From: Streptococcus sp. SN-1
Lineage (GTDB): Bacteria > Bacillota > Bacilli > Lactobacillales > Streptococcaceae
NCBI RefSeq assembly: GCF_041154385.1
Contig: NZ_AP028929.1
Coordinates: forward strand, 62,001-126,000
DNA: 64,000 bases
Direction of reading: 5' to 3'
Part shown: positions 1 through 8,456 of the stretch, one piece after another
How the letters are laid out: each line of letters begins with the position of its first letter
How positions within the stretch are numbered: position 1 is the stretch's first letter
The notes under the pieces: generated by a model
The model's input: the letters and a program-made list of their open reading frames with translations, nothing else
Told to the model about the DNA's origin: nothing
The model's database searches: none
Position numbers and translations under genes: made by a program

Positions 1-812
1 CTGCTCGTCTGGCAGAATTGACAGAGTACGTCAAGAAAAATAAAATTGCCTATATCTACTTTGAGGAAAATGCTTCACAAGCCCTTGCTAACACACTTTC
101 AAAAGAGGCAGGTGTCAAAACAGATGTCCTCAATCCTTTAGAAAGTCTGACAGAAGAGGACACCAAGGCTGGAGAAAACTACATTTCCGTGATGGAGAAA
201 AACCTCAAGGCTCTGAAACAAACAACGGACCAAGAAGGCCCAGCAATCGAGCCTGAAAAGGCAGAGGATACCAAGACAGTTCAAAATGGTTACTTTGAGG
301 ATGCAGCTGTCAAGGACCGTACCTTGAGTGACTATGCAGGTAACTGGCAATCAGTTTATCCTTTCCTTGAAGATGGAACCTTTGACCAAGTCTTTGACTA
401 CAAGGCTAAGTTGACTGGTAAGATGACTCAGGCTGAGTACAAGGCCTACTATACAAAAGGCTATCAGACAGATGTGACTAAGATTAACATTACTGATAAC
501 ACTATGGAATTTGTTCAAGGTGGACAAAGTAAGAAATTCACCTACAAGTATGTTGGTAAGAAAATCTTAACTTATAAGAAAGGAAATCGTGGCGTGCGCT
601 TCCTCTTTGAAGCCACAGATGCAGACGCTGGACAGTTCAAGTATGTTCAGTTTAGTGACCACAATATCGCCCCAGTTAAGGCAGAACATTTCCATATCTT
701 CTTTGGAGGCACAAGCCAAGAAGCCCTCTTTGAAGAAATGGATAACTGGCCAACCTACTACCCAGATAACCTATCTGGCCAAGAAATTGCCCAAGAAATG
801 CTGGCGCATTGA
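1..812 (+). CDS. adcA: Zinc ABC transporter substrate-binding lipoprotein AdcA, C-terminal part
   Basis: The gene is open at the window's left edge, so only its last ~270 codons are seen and the start lies outside. The visible protein begins in the end of the cluster-9 (ZnuA-like) binding domain, then from about residue 95 of the visible part enters a ZinT domain (YAGNWQSVYPFLEDG) and ends with the His-rich zinc segment AEHFHIFFGG and a C-terminal ...EMLAH. This two-domain fusion of ZnuA-like and ZinT modules is the layout of streptococcal AdcA, which captures Zn2+ outside the membrane for the AdcCB importer. The permease and ATPase genes are not in the window. A hairpin terminator follows the stop codon within 10 bases. 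Identification is firm; length and lipobox cannot be checked here. Confidence 0.93.
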   Translation, partial: ARLAELTEYVKKNKIAYIYFEENASQALANTLSKEAGVKTDVLNPLESLTEEDTKAGENYISVMEKNLKALKQTTDQEGPAIEPEKAEDTKTVQNGYFEDAAVKDRTLSDYAGNWQSVYPFLEDGTFDQVFDYKAKLTGKMTQAEYKAYYTKGYQTDVTKINITDNTMEFVQGGQSKKFTYKYVGKKILTYKKGNRGVRFLFEATDADAGQFKYVQFSDHNIAPVKAEHFHIFFGGTSQEALFEEMDNWPTYYPDNLSGQEIAQEMLAH

Positions 813-820
813 TGAGAAAT

Positions 821-850
821 CGACTAGTTCATAGGAGCTAGTCGGTTTTT
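821..850 (+). terminator. Terminator of adcA
   Basis: Arms CGACTAG (821-827) and CTAGTCG (838-844) enclose a 10-base loop and are followed by GTTTTT. It lies 8 bases after the adcA stop. Confidence 0.85.
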
Positions 851-912
851 AGATATTAGATGGCTAACTTCATTATAGACCTTTCCAGAACTTTAAAAAA
901 TAAATAAAACTC

Positions 913-941
913 TTGAAATATCTGGGCTTATATGCTAGAAT
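913..941 (+). promoter_or_regulatory. Sigma-A promoter with extended -10, for a short RNA
   Basis: A -35 TTGAAA (913-918), a 17-base spacer and a -10 TAGAAT (936-941) preceded by TGC form a near-ideal streptococcal promoter. No convincing reading frame follows; a terminator ends about 30 bases downstream of the expected start, implying a small RNA. Confidence 0.7.
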
Positions 942-947
942 GTTGTT

Positions 948-1009
948 AGTGTATAAGGTTCATTAGAACACCAAAGCCCCTAACTATTGCCGTAGTTAAG
1001 GGCTTTTTT
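948..1009 (+). ncRNA. Predicted ~62-nt small RNA, unidentified
   Basis: Transcription from the promoter at 913-941 should begin near 948. A strong hairpin, AAAGCCC at 973-979 with GGGCTTT at 1000-1006 plus CTAACT/AGTTA extending the stem, followed by a T run, should stop it near 1009. The product would be about 62 nt and mostly hairpin. Its size and structure recall the antitoxin RNA of Fst/par-type type I toxin-antitoxin loci. However, I translated the opposite strand from 1140 to 973 in all frames and found no hydrophobic ~30-residue toxin frame. The RNA could be a remnant of such a locus or an independent sRNA. Confidence 0.5.
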
Positions 1010-1140
1010 GACGTATCTTAGCGATTTAACGGGTGTTGATAGGCTAGTCATTCGGTCTATTTCTTACCATATTTCAATCTACTATATTTAAAATCAGAAA
1101 ATGTATCAGATGTATAAAAGCTTGATGTTATATCAATTAT

Positions 1141-1194
1141 AAAAGTGGATAGGAAAGTTTTCTGATTATCAGAATTCCTTCCTATCCACTTTTT
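1141..1194 (-). terminator. Long hairpin terminator of the acid phosphatase pseudogene
   Basis: A perfect 15-base inverted repeat (1141-1155 with 1179-1193, core GTGGATAGGAA) encloses an inner TTCTGA/TCAGAA pair. A and T runs on the flanks let it work in both directions. It lies 48 bases beyond the stop of the minus-strand phosphatase remnant. Confidence 0.75.
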
Positions 1195-1241
1195 GAAGAT
1201 TGTAAGTTAGCCTAATTTTATGTAGAATCAGCTTATTTGTT

Positions 1242-2098
1242 TTATTTATCAAAACCTTGCAAGGCTTTTTGGCGTTCTTCTACTTGACCTTTAGCATCTA
1301 GTTTGTTACCACCGTATACAGCTGATTCCCATGATCCGTACATTGGATTTGGGAAGATGATGAATTTTTCACCGAATTCTTTTTGCAATTCTTCAAGTTG
1401 TTTATCACGGTCAGATTCAGAAGTCTTAGAAAAATCTGCAAAGTCTACGAGGTTATCACCAAACAATAAGATAAGATTTGTTTTTTCTTGAACTTTTTGG
1501 CGACGACCTTCTTTGGATTTTACACCACTTTCTAAGAACATGAGATGATCACGTCCTTGAACAGGAATTCCTTCACTTTCAAGATTTTTAATGGTAGCAT
1601 CTACTTGATTAGCTGAGCGGTCAGAAATATAGTAGATTTGGACACCGTTTTGATCAGCAACTGAAGAAAATCCTTGGCACCTGGGACAGCTTTTGCTGCA
1701 GCTTTTTGAACCCAAATATCCCAATTTGCGGGTGTGAATGCTGTACCGTCTTTGACATTTTGTACTTGATAAGGGCTATTATCTAGGACAGTTTCATCCA
1801 AGTCTAAAACGATGGAGTAAGGTTTGTCTGATTCTGTTTTGAGCAATTCCTTTAGGTGATTTGTTGCAACGTTATAACCCTGTATGTATAAAGCTTTAGT
1901 TTCAGCTGATTTTTGATACCAAAGGGTTGACATAGTATTTTCTCTTGACCGTAGTTGGTCATATGTCAATGTAATCTGATTATCAGATGAGCTATTATTG
2001 CTTGTCTGTGTTTCTGTAGACTTTGTTGAACAACTAGCCAATAAGACGACAGAAGCAAGTGCAGAAAGGATTGTAACAGTAGTTTTTGCTGTTTTCAT
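1242..2098 (-). pseudogene. Lipoprotein e(P4)-family acid phosphatase / 5'-nucleotidase, frameshifted
   Basis: Two overlapping minus-strand frames (1601-2098 and 1242-1724) together make one class C / e(P4) HAD-superfamily phosphatase of about 285 residues. The first frame has a lipoprotein signal with lipobox LASC (Cys23) and the HAD nucleophile motif DLDETVLDN (Asp99, Asp101). The second continues with YYISDRSANQ, LLFGDNL and FPNPMYGSW. The junction is clear: frame 1 reads DFLQ then wrong residues, frame 2 resumes with ADQNGVQ. One extra T in CAGTTGCTGA near 1658-1661 would restore DFLQFADQNG, so this looks like a recent single-base deletion. Family members are surface enzymes that dephosphorylate nucleotides and other monophosphates. 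As it stands only a truncated product lacking the later HAD motifs would be made. A sequencing error is the main alternative. Confidence 0.88.
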
Positions 2099-2131
2099 GA
2101 AATATCTCCTATTTATTCATTTCAATAAATA

Positions 2132-2160
2132 GTATAGCACGAGGGAAAAGTTAAGGCAAG
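2132..2160 (-). promoter_or_regulatory. Promoter of the e(P4) phosphatase
   Basis: On the minus strand TTGCCT (2155-2160), a 17-base spacer ending TGC and TATACT (2132-2137) form an extended -10 promoter about 34 bases before the start codon, which has AGGAGA as its ribosome site. Confidence 0.65.
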
Positions 2161-2301
2161 TTATTCCCTGACTATTGATGTAGATTCTATAGAAGTTAAT
2201 GTAATGAAAAAAGCGATTACTGACTTGAAATGTAGTTTCACCTCTAATTATTGACATTTCAGGAAAAATCGCAGTAAAAACTGCACAGCCTTCTTTAAAT
2301 G

Positions 2302-2310
2302 TGCTATAAT
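2302..2310 (+). promoter_or_regulatory. Extended -10 element of the Band-7 gene
   Basis: TGC-TATAAT at 2302-2310, with no good -35 at 17 bases, lies 31 bases before the start at 2342. Confidence 0.55.
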
Positions 2311-2341
2311 ACAGGAAAAAATAATAATGGAGGTCACGATA

Positions 2342-3241
2342 ATGGCAACATTTTTGATGATTTTTGTGGTGGTTTGTGTGCTCCTATTGCTGATAGTCAC
2401 ACTGAGTACAGTTTATGTGGTTCGTCAGCAGTCGGTGGCGATTATTGAACGCTTTGGGAAATACCAAAAGGTTGCCAATAGCGGTATTCATATTCGCTTG
2501 CCTTTTGGGATTGACTCGATTGCAGCTCGGATTCAGTTGCGCTTGCTGCAAAGCGATATTGTTGTTGAGACTAAGACCAAGGACAATGTGTTCGTTATGA
2601 TGAATGTAGCGACCCAGTACCGTGTCAACGAACAGAGCGTGACAGATGCCTACTATAAACTCATGCGTCCAGAATCTCAGATTAAATCTTATATCGAAGA
2701 TGCTCTTCGCTCTTCTGTTCCCAAATTAACCTTGGATGAATTGTTTGAGAAAAAAGATGAGATTGCCCTTGAAGTCCAACACCAAGTGGCGGAAGAAATG
2801 ACAACTTACGGTTATATTATCGTGAAAACCTTGATTACTAAGGTGGAACCAGATGCAGAAGTTAAGCAATCCATGAATGAAATCAATGCGGCGCAACGTA
2901 AGCGGGTTGCAGCGCAAGAATTGGCAGAAGCTGACAAGATTAAAATCGTCACTGCAGCTGAAGCCGAAGCAGAAAAAGACCGCCTTCATGGTGTGGGGAT
3001 TGCCCAACAACGTAAGGCGATTGTGGATGGATTGGCAGAGTCTATCACAGAACTCAAGGAAGCAAATGTTGGCATGACAGAAGAACAAATCATGTCTATC
3101 CTCTTGACCAACCAGTATTTGGATACCTTGAATACCTTTGCCTCTAAAGGAAACCAAACTATCTTTTTACCAAATACTCCAAATGGTGTAGATGATATCC
3201 GTACACAAATCTTGTCAGCCCTCCGTGCTGAGAAGAAATAA
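2342..3241 (+). CDS. SPFH/Band-7 (stomatin-like) membrane protein
   Basis: A 299-residue protein with one N-terminal membrane helix (about residues 3-25) followed by a Band-7 domain (VRQQSVAIIERFGKYQKV ... SGIHIRLPFG) and an Ala/Glu-rich coiled-coil stretch (AAQRKRVAAQELAEADK) typical of the family. Such proteins oligomerise on membranes in microdomains, often alongside proteases; no NfeD partner is adjacent, so the specific role is unknown. I chose the ATG at 2342 because GGAGG (2329-2333) lies 8 bases before it; an in-frame ATG at 2327 would add five residues but has no ribosome site. Single-gene unit with its own -10 element and terminator. Confidence 0.9.
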   Translation: MATFLMIFVVVCVLLLLIVTLSTVYVVRQQSVAIIERFGKYQKVANSGIHIRLPFGIDSIAARIQLRLLQSDIVVETKTKDNVFVMMNVATQYRVNEQSVTDAYYKLMRPESQIKSYIEDALRSSVPKLTLDELFEKKDEIALEVQHQVAEEMTTYGYIIVKTLITKVEPDAEVKQSMNEINAAQRKRVAAQELAEADKIKIVTAAEAEAEKDRLHGVGIAQQRKAIVDGLAESITELKEANVGMTEEQIMSILLTNQYLDTLNTFASKGNQTIFLPNTPNGVDDIRTQILSALRAEKK

Positions 3242-3247
3242 TAGACC

Positions 3248-3273
3248 AAAGAGCTTGGCAACAGGCTCTTTTT
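3248..3273 (+). terminator. Terminator of the Band-7 gene
   Basis: AAAGAGC (3248-3254) pairs with GCTCTTT (3265-3271) and is followed by a T run, 7 bases after the stop. Confidence 0.8.
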
Positions 3274-3316
3274 GCATTGCATTTGTTAAGAAAAGCAAAG
3301 AACATTGATATACATT

Positions 3317-3422
3317 TATACTCAATGAAAATCAAAGAGCAAACTAGGAAGCTAGCCGCAGGCTGTACTTGAGTACGGTAAGGCGACGCTGACGTGGTTT
3401 GAATTTGATTTTCGAAGAGTAT
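3317..3422 (-). repeat. BOX element, A-C type without boxB
   Basis: On the minus strand this starts TACTCTTCGAAAATC and includes CACGTCAGCGTCGCCTTACC, matching boxA; the classical BOXA1R primer core is this region. It then runs directly into CTGCGGCTAGCTTCCTAG and TTTGCTCTTTGATTTTCATT, matching boxC. The boxB module is absent. The ends are inverted and begin with TA. BOX elements are dispersed non-coding repeats of S. pneumoniae and relatives. This copy lies about 130 bases before the metalloprotease gene. Identified from memory of the consensus. Confidence 0.85.
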
Positions 3423-3549
3423 TAAATAAAAATTATTGTATGTTGTCTCCCTTAACTTGGGATGATAAGGGAATAACTAGAAAGATTTGTGAATACAAAC
3501 TATTTCTGATATACTAACTATACAGTAATAATGAATGATAGGATATGGG

Positions 3550-6500
3550 ATGAAAGAATTTCAATTTGAGAGAAAGCAGCGTTTTTCTTTGAGAAAATAT
3601 ACAATAGGAGCTTGTTCGATCTTGCTAGGAACGAGTTTATTTTTTGCTGGTATGGGTGCTCAACCTGTACAGGCTACCGAAACGAGTTCAACACTAATTT
3701 CAAGTCATTATTTGGATGAGCAGGATTTATCTGAAAAGCTGAAATCAGAGTTGCAATGGTTTGAAGAAAATAAGATTGAGGTAAAAGAGGGAAAAGAATA
3801 CTATTTTGTCTATCGAAAATTGGCTACAAGATTACCAGAAACAGGTCTGTTTTCTAATGATGAGATGTTTATCTTGGGAGCAGGATTATTATTGCTTTCC
3901 TTCACTTTAATCAAGAGAAAAAAGGGAGCGTCTTACTTCCTTGTGAGCGTCTTTACTGTTGGTGGTTGGGGAGCATCCATCTCTGCTTTAGAAAATCTGG
4001 TAGAATTGCAACCAGCCCTTGTTAAGAGAGTAGAAGGTCAGTTTTTACCAAGTCCTGAAACAGTCCAAGGATATGAATTTACAGGATATTATTTGGTAAG
4101 AGATAGTGTTAGCAAGGAACTTTCTGTTGATAAGGTAGAGTCGCCAGCATTATCTCAAAAGGAGGAAAGTTTAGAACCTCAATCTAAGAAGATTGTACCA
4201 CAGACTGCATCTCATTTTAGCTCGACTAAAGATCTTGTGCAATCTCCTCAACCATCTTACGCAGTTGAGCCTGTTTTAAATCCAACTCCTGAAAAAAGTA
4301 TGAGTATTGAGTCTAAAAAAGTACCAGATGAAGGAATGAAAACTGTTATTGAAGACAAGCCAGAACTGGAAGTGAGGATAGGGGAGATAGAATTTGAAAC
4401 TCAATTTCAGTCTGACCCAACTCTGGCTAAGGGAGAAAAAAGAATTTCTATAGAAGGTGCCAAGGGACAAGCACGAATCTTAACAGAAGTAAGGGTTGTC
4501 GATGGTATTGTTACGCGAAATGAAGTAGGGAGAGAAGTGCTTCGTGAACCAGTTACTCAGGTGATTCTGGTCGGGACAAAAGAGAAGGAACCTCAAGAAA
4601 ATGGCATAAGCACAGCCCCGGAAGTCCAACCAACTCTCCCCTCTTATGAAGGCGGCGTTTCCGGCGATCCTTCGGTAGAGCCAACTCTCCCCTCTTATGA
4701 AGGCGGTGTTTCCGGTGAGTCCTTAGTAGAGCCATCTCTTCCGTCTTATGAAGGCGGTGTTTCCGGCGATCCTTCGGTAGAGCCGTCTCTTCCGTCTTAT
4801 GAGAGCGGTGTTTCCGGTGAATCCTTGGTGGAGCCGTCCCTTCCGTCTTATGAGGGCGGTGTTTCCGGTGAATCCTTGGTGGAGCCGTCCCTTCCGTCTT
4901 ATGAGGGCGGTGTTTCCGGTGAGTCCTTGGTAGAGCCGTCCCTTCCATCTTATGGAGGTGGTGTTTCCGGCGATCCTTCGGTAGAGCCATCTCTTCCGTC
5001 TTATGAAGGCGGTGTTTCTGGTGAGCCTTTGGTAGAACCGTCCCTTCCATCTTATGAAGGCGGTGTTTCCGGTGCATCCTTGGTGGAACCGTCCCTTCCA
5101 TCTTATGAGGGTGGTGTTTCCGGTGAGCCTTCGGTAGAGCCGTCTCTTCCTTCTTATGAAGGTGGCGTTTCCGGCGAGCCTGAGATACAGGAGGCTCTCC
5201 CAGAGTATAAAGATGACACTCAACTTCCTCAGACCAAAGTGGAGACCAAAGCTGTTCCTTATGAAATCGTTTATGAAAAGAATGAGGCACTAGACCACGG
5301 AGTTACAAGAGTAAAGATTCCGGGTGCTGAGGGACAAGAACAAGTTACTACTACCTATACTAAAGATCAAGCAAGTGGAAATATTTCTGAGAATAAAACT
5401 GTCAAAATAGTAGTTAATAAAGTTGATCAAGTTGTAGAAGTTGGAACTAAACCGAGTGTTGAAACTACTGTCTTATCTCATAAAACGATTTACCAAGTGA
5501 ATCCTGCTTTGGAGTTCAGACGACAGGAAGTAGCGGTTGCGGGGCGTGATGGTTCGGTGGAAACTAGGACGACTTATCAACTAGACAAGGCAACAGGTCA
5601 GGTGACGGTATCTGATACTACTAAACAAGTAAATTCAGCAGTCGATAAAGTGATTCAAGTTGGTAATGTGGAAAAAGTAATACAACCGATTGCTGTTACT
5701 GAGGAGCGAAGAGAGGATTCTTCACTTGCTAAAAATATAGAAAAGGTAGTCTCTGAAGGAGAAGTTGGTGAGACTACACTTACCAGAACATACGCTATCA
5801 ATGAACAAACTGGTGAATTGGTTAATCCTCAGGAAGTGAGTCAAATAACAAAACCAATGAAACCGAGAGTTATTTTAGTTGGTAGTCAGGAGGATAAACC
5901 ACACTTACTTCCAGCCAATAGTGAGAGAGAAGATGCTGTGGATGTGTCTGCTCTGACTACAAGCGCGAGGTCAGTAGACTTCTTACATGACAGTAAATTA
6001 AAAGCACAGTTAGAGCCTACCTATGATCATCGAGATATTATAACAAGGAAAATTGCGCTCAGAAAAACACACCCAAATATCACTGACCAAGAAGTCAAAG
6101 ATATGTTGCGCACAGAGTATCTTCAAAAACTGTCAATTCAAGAAAGCTTTGATCAGACGAAGACGCAAGCTGAGTCAAGTTTCAAAAAGATTGCCTCACA
6201 TACTTTGGGAATTATAGGAGATACCCCTGAAAATCGTAGCAAGGTCAAACAAGAGCTGGAGCAATACAAAGAGCAGATTTTGTTGGGCCTGTCTTATATC
6301 AATCGTTTTTATAATATTCAATTTGGGGACACGAATATTCGTGATATTCTGGCCTTTAATCCAAGTTCATTTGGCAATAAGACAATGACAGCCTTGGATA
6401 GTTTGAAAAAATTAGGATCCATGTCTTATGAAGAGATGAAATTGACCAATAGTCCTCAAACATTTACAAAATACTTATCTACTATTACAGGTAAGGCTAG

Positions 6501-8220
6501 CTTGAAGGAATTTTTAGACAGCAATCGCCAACTCTTTACGTCAGATGATGCGGATACCTGGCTTAAAAAATCTAGCCAAGCTATGATTGTTGAAAAATCA
6601 TCTAAGGAAAATCCTTCAGCGCATGTCGGGCTGTATAGCAAGTTGACAGCTGGGGAAAAGGATCCTCGTAAACAAGAGGCTAATATGGCTGCTATTTTGG
6701 GACTTTTGAATGTGAAAGAACCAAATGTTTACGTGATTAGTAATATGGCGACGATTACTTATGGTAATATTGGTTCCTATATAGATACTTCTCTTGCCCA
6801 GTCTAATTCAACTAAGTATCAGGCTGAGCTTGCTAGAGTCAAGTCTTTAATTGAAAAGGCGGCTGTACAACAAGCCAACTATGTTGATACTCTTTATCGT
6901 ATAACAAAACCCGAAAATCGTGATAAGTTACTGACAAATCGCTTGATTATTGATACGATGAAGAAATATACAAGCAATCCAAATGCCCAGATTGATAGTA
7001 CTTGGTCACCAGCTACTGGTAATGGAGCTGATAAGGGAGTTGACCAATTTATGACTCCTATGAATTACTATTCTCCAGTAAGTAAGGTGGGAGCTGAGGC
7101 TAATGGATTAGGTGTCCGTTACTTTATAGATAGGGTTCTGGATGATAGAGGTTCAGCTACTTATTCTCATGAAATGACGCACTTACTAGATAGAACGGTC
7201 TTGTTTAATAATCACGGTCGTCGAGATGGTACAGGAGCAGAGTTTTATGCCCGTGGTATTTTTGAAAACTCCTATAATCCAGAAAAGGATACTTATTTCA
7301 ATCTCAACTTTGTATATGATGAGAGTGATAAGAATGGATTTTACAATAGAACACCTGATCGATTTAAAACGGCAGAAGATTTGCAATCTTATATGAAGGG
7401 AAGTTTTGATGTCCTTTATACTCTAGATTATCTAGAAGCAGAGGCAAGTAAAGGCTTATCTGCAGAAGACAAGATGAGTTATTTCAAAAAAATAACGCCA
7501 ATCACTTCAACAGGTCCTAGAACTTGGGTAGATTACCGTAATACAGCAGTTAAACCGACTCATAAGAGTGAGGAGATTCAAACTCTGACCTTAGAAGATG
7601 CCAAAAAATTGACAGATATTGATAGTTTGATTGACAATCATATCCTGGTCAATCGTTATATCATTGCTGGTTTTTCAGATAAAGGTAAAATTGCAGCAAA
7701 TGGTTATTATACTGTTGATATGTTTGACACCATTTATGGTGTTAGTCAAAATGACTCTGGTATGAGTGGGGACATCACCTTTAGAAAACAAGCCTTTGAA
7801 TTGATGGCTGCTTTGGGCTATTATGAAGGATTTGTTCCTTATGTGTCAAATCAATATAAAAACCAAGCTGAAGCGGCAGGAAAACCATTATCTGATAAGT
7901 ATATTTTTGAAAAAATTCTAGGAAAAACATATGCGGAGTTCAAAAAAGATCAAATTAATGAACGTGTTGCAAAATTAGATAGCCTGAAATCTATTACGAT
8001 AAATTACAACGGAAAATCAGAAGTAATTGCAAGTAAAGAAAAACTACAATCACTAATGAACGAAGCTGTTTTAGCTGAACTAGCCCAGATAAAAGCAGGA
8101 AATACCACGGCTAAAAAGTTTGAGTTTATAGAAACACCAGTGCAAAAACTGAAAAAAGCGATTTATAAAGCTTATCTCAAAGATTCAGATGACTTTAGAC
8201 AATCGATTTACAATAGCTAA
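3550..8220 (+). CDS. M26-family zinc metalloprotease (IgA1 protease / ZmpB type)
   Basis: A surface protease of about 1556 residues. It has a YSIRK-type export signal (FSLRKYTIGACSILLGTS), then an N-terminal LPETG with a hydrophobic segment and RKK at about residues 95-125. That inverted arrangement, anchor motif near the N-terminus, is characteristic of pneumococcal Zmp/IgA1 proteases. Next come a G5 domain (~285-350), eleven 17-residue repeats, three more G5 domains (~570-785) and the catalytic domain. Counting from the upstream ATG at 3535, the zinc site is HEMTH (His1212, Glu1213, His1216) with Glu1236 twenty residues later, as expected for M26. The C-terminus has no LPXTG. I use the ATG at 3550 because AGGA lies just before it and MKEFQFERKQ is the usual beginning. 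Whether the substrate is IgA1 or another host protein cannot be told by reading. Confidence 0.9.
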   Translation: MKEFQFERKQRFSLRKYTIGACSILLGTSLFFAGMGAQPVQATETSSTLISSHYLDEQDLSEKLKSELQWFEENKIEVKEGKEYYFVYRKLATRLPETGLFSNDEMFILGAGLLLLSFTLIKRKKGASYFLVSVFTVGGWGASISALENLVELQPALVKRVEGQFLPSPETVQGYEFTGYYLVRDSVSKELSVDKVESPALSQKEESLEPQSKKIVPQTASHFSSTKDLVQSPQPSYAVEPVLNPTPEKSMSIESKKVPDEGMKTVIEDKPELEVRIGEIEFETQFQSDPTLAKGEKRISIEGAKGQARILTEVRVVDGIVTRNEVGREVLREPVTQVILVGTKEKEPQENGISTAPEVQPTLPSYEGGVSGDPSVEPTLPSYEGGVSGESLVEPSLPSYEGGVSGDPSVEPSLPSYESGVSGESLVEPSLPSYEGGVSGESLVEPSLPSYEGGVSGESLVEPSLPSYGGGVSGDPSVEPSLPSYEGGVSGEPLVEPSLPSYEGGVSGASLVEPSLPSYEGGVSGEPSVEPSLPSYEGGVSGEPEIQEALPEYKDDTQLPQTKVETKAVPYEIVYEKNEALDHGVTRVKIPGAEGQEQVTTTYTKDQASGNISENKTVKIVVNKVDQVVEVGTKPSVETTVLSHKTIYQVNPALEFRRQEVAVAGRDGSVETRTTYQLDKATGQVTVSDTTKQVNSAVDKVIQVGNVEKVIQPIAVTEERREDSSLAKNIEKVVSEGEVGETTLTRTYAINEQTGELVNPQEVSQITKPMKPRVILVGSQEDKPHLLPANSEREDAVDVSALTTSARSVDFLHDSKLKAQLEPTYDHRDIITRKIALRKTHPNITDQEVKDMLRTEYLQKLSIQESFDQTKTQAESSFKKIASHTLGIIGDTPENRSKVKQELEQYKEQILLGLSYINRFYNIQFGDTNIRDILAFNPSSFGNKTMTALDSLKKLGSMSYEEMKLTNSPQTFTKYLSTITGKASLKEFLDSNRQLFTSDDADTWLKKSSQAMIVEKSSKENPSAHVGLYSKLTAGEKDPRKQEANMAAILGLLNVKEPNVYVISNMATITYGNIGSYIDTSLAQSNSTKYQAELARVKSLIEKAAVQQANYVDTLYRITKPENRDKLLTNRLIIDTMKKYTSNPNAQIDSTWSPATGNGADKGVDQFMTPMNYYSPVSKVGAEANGLGVRYFIDRVLDDRGSATYSHEMTHLLDRTVLFNNHGRRDGTGAEFYARGIFENSYNPEKDTYFNLNFVYDESDKNGFYNRTPDRFKTAEDLQSYMKGSFDVLYTLDYLEAEASKGLSAEDKMSYFKKITPITSTGPRTWVDYRNTAVKPTHKSEEIQTLTLEDAKKLTDIDSLIDNHILVNRYIIAGFSDKGKIAANGYYTVDMFDTIYGVSQNDSGMSGDITFRKQAFELMAALGYYEGFVPYVSNQYKNQAEAAGKPLSDKYIFEKILGKTYAEFKKDQINERVAKLDSLKSITINYNGKSEVIASKEKLQSLMNEAVLAELAQIKAGNTTAKKFEFIETPVQKLKKAIYKAYLKDSDDFRQSIYNS
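4624..5184 (+). repeat. Eleven tandem 51-bp repeats within the metalloprotease
   Basis: Units encode V-E-P-S/T-L-P-S-Y-E-G-G-V-S-G followed by a variable triplet (DPS, ESL, EPL, ASL, EPS, EPE). The first copy has VQPT and the seventh has YGGG. The array divides exactly into eleven 17-codon units (561 bp) and keeps the reading frame. It is a Pro/Glu/Ser-rich spacer between G5 domains 1 and 2, and copy number probably varies between strains. Confidence 0.95.
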
Positions 8221-8229
8221 GACAAAAGG

Positions 8230-8268
8230 AACATCTCTCTGGAATGAACATTCAGAGGGGTGTTTTTT
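8230..8268 (+). terminator. Terminator of the metalloprotease gene
   Basis: AACATCTCTCTG pairs imperfectly with CAGAGGGGTGTT and is followed by TTTTT, starting 10 bases after the stop codon. Confidence 0.75.
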
Positions 8269-8392
8269 GGTCTTTTTTGAGGTTTGTATTGTTTATTGCA
8301 AATGATAGTTTGTATGAACATGGAGTGATTTTCAGACTTTTCCACAAATTATAGAATCTTTTCTGAGTATTTAGGGAGTGATGGAGGAAGTC

Positions 8393-8421
8393 TTGAAAGC
8401 GCTTTTGTTTTGTGCTATAGT
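8393..8421 (+). promoter_or_regulatory. Promoter of the GH2-GH29 pair with overlapping cre site
   Basis: -35 TTGAAA (8393-8398), 17-base spacer, TGC plus -10 TATAGT (8416-8421). The 15-mer at 8393-8407 (TTGAAAGCGCTTTTG) fits the CcpA cre consensus at 13 of 15 positions and covers the -35, so repression by CcpA on preferred sugars is likely. The remaining bases 8269-8392 show nothing else. Confidence 0.75.
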
Positions 8422-8456
8422 CAAGTATATCGATTCGTTTAAAGAGGAATGCTTGT

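Noticed and set aside
973..1140. Fst-type toxin gene on the minus strand opposite the small RNA
   Set aside because: All three frames give stops or a 24-codon hydrophilic peptide; no membrane toxin.
1601..1724. Programmed frameshift in the phosphatase gene
   Set aside because: No slippery heptamer at the junction, and one inserted T restores the family sequence; mutation is simpler.
3317..3422. RUP element
   Set aside because: The sequence matches boxA (including the BOXA1R primer region) joined to boxC, so BOX is the better name.
3820..3915. Early LPETG of the metalloprotease as evidence that the protein is truncated or fused
   Set aside because: An N-terminal LPXTG is normal for pneumococcal-type IgA1/Zmp proteases.
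4553..5290. 245-codon and 166-codon minus-strand frames over the protease repeats
   Set aside because: Shadow of the 51-bp repeat array; the sequence is simply the reverse reading of PSYEGGVSG units.
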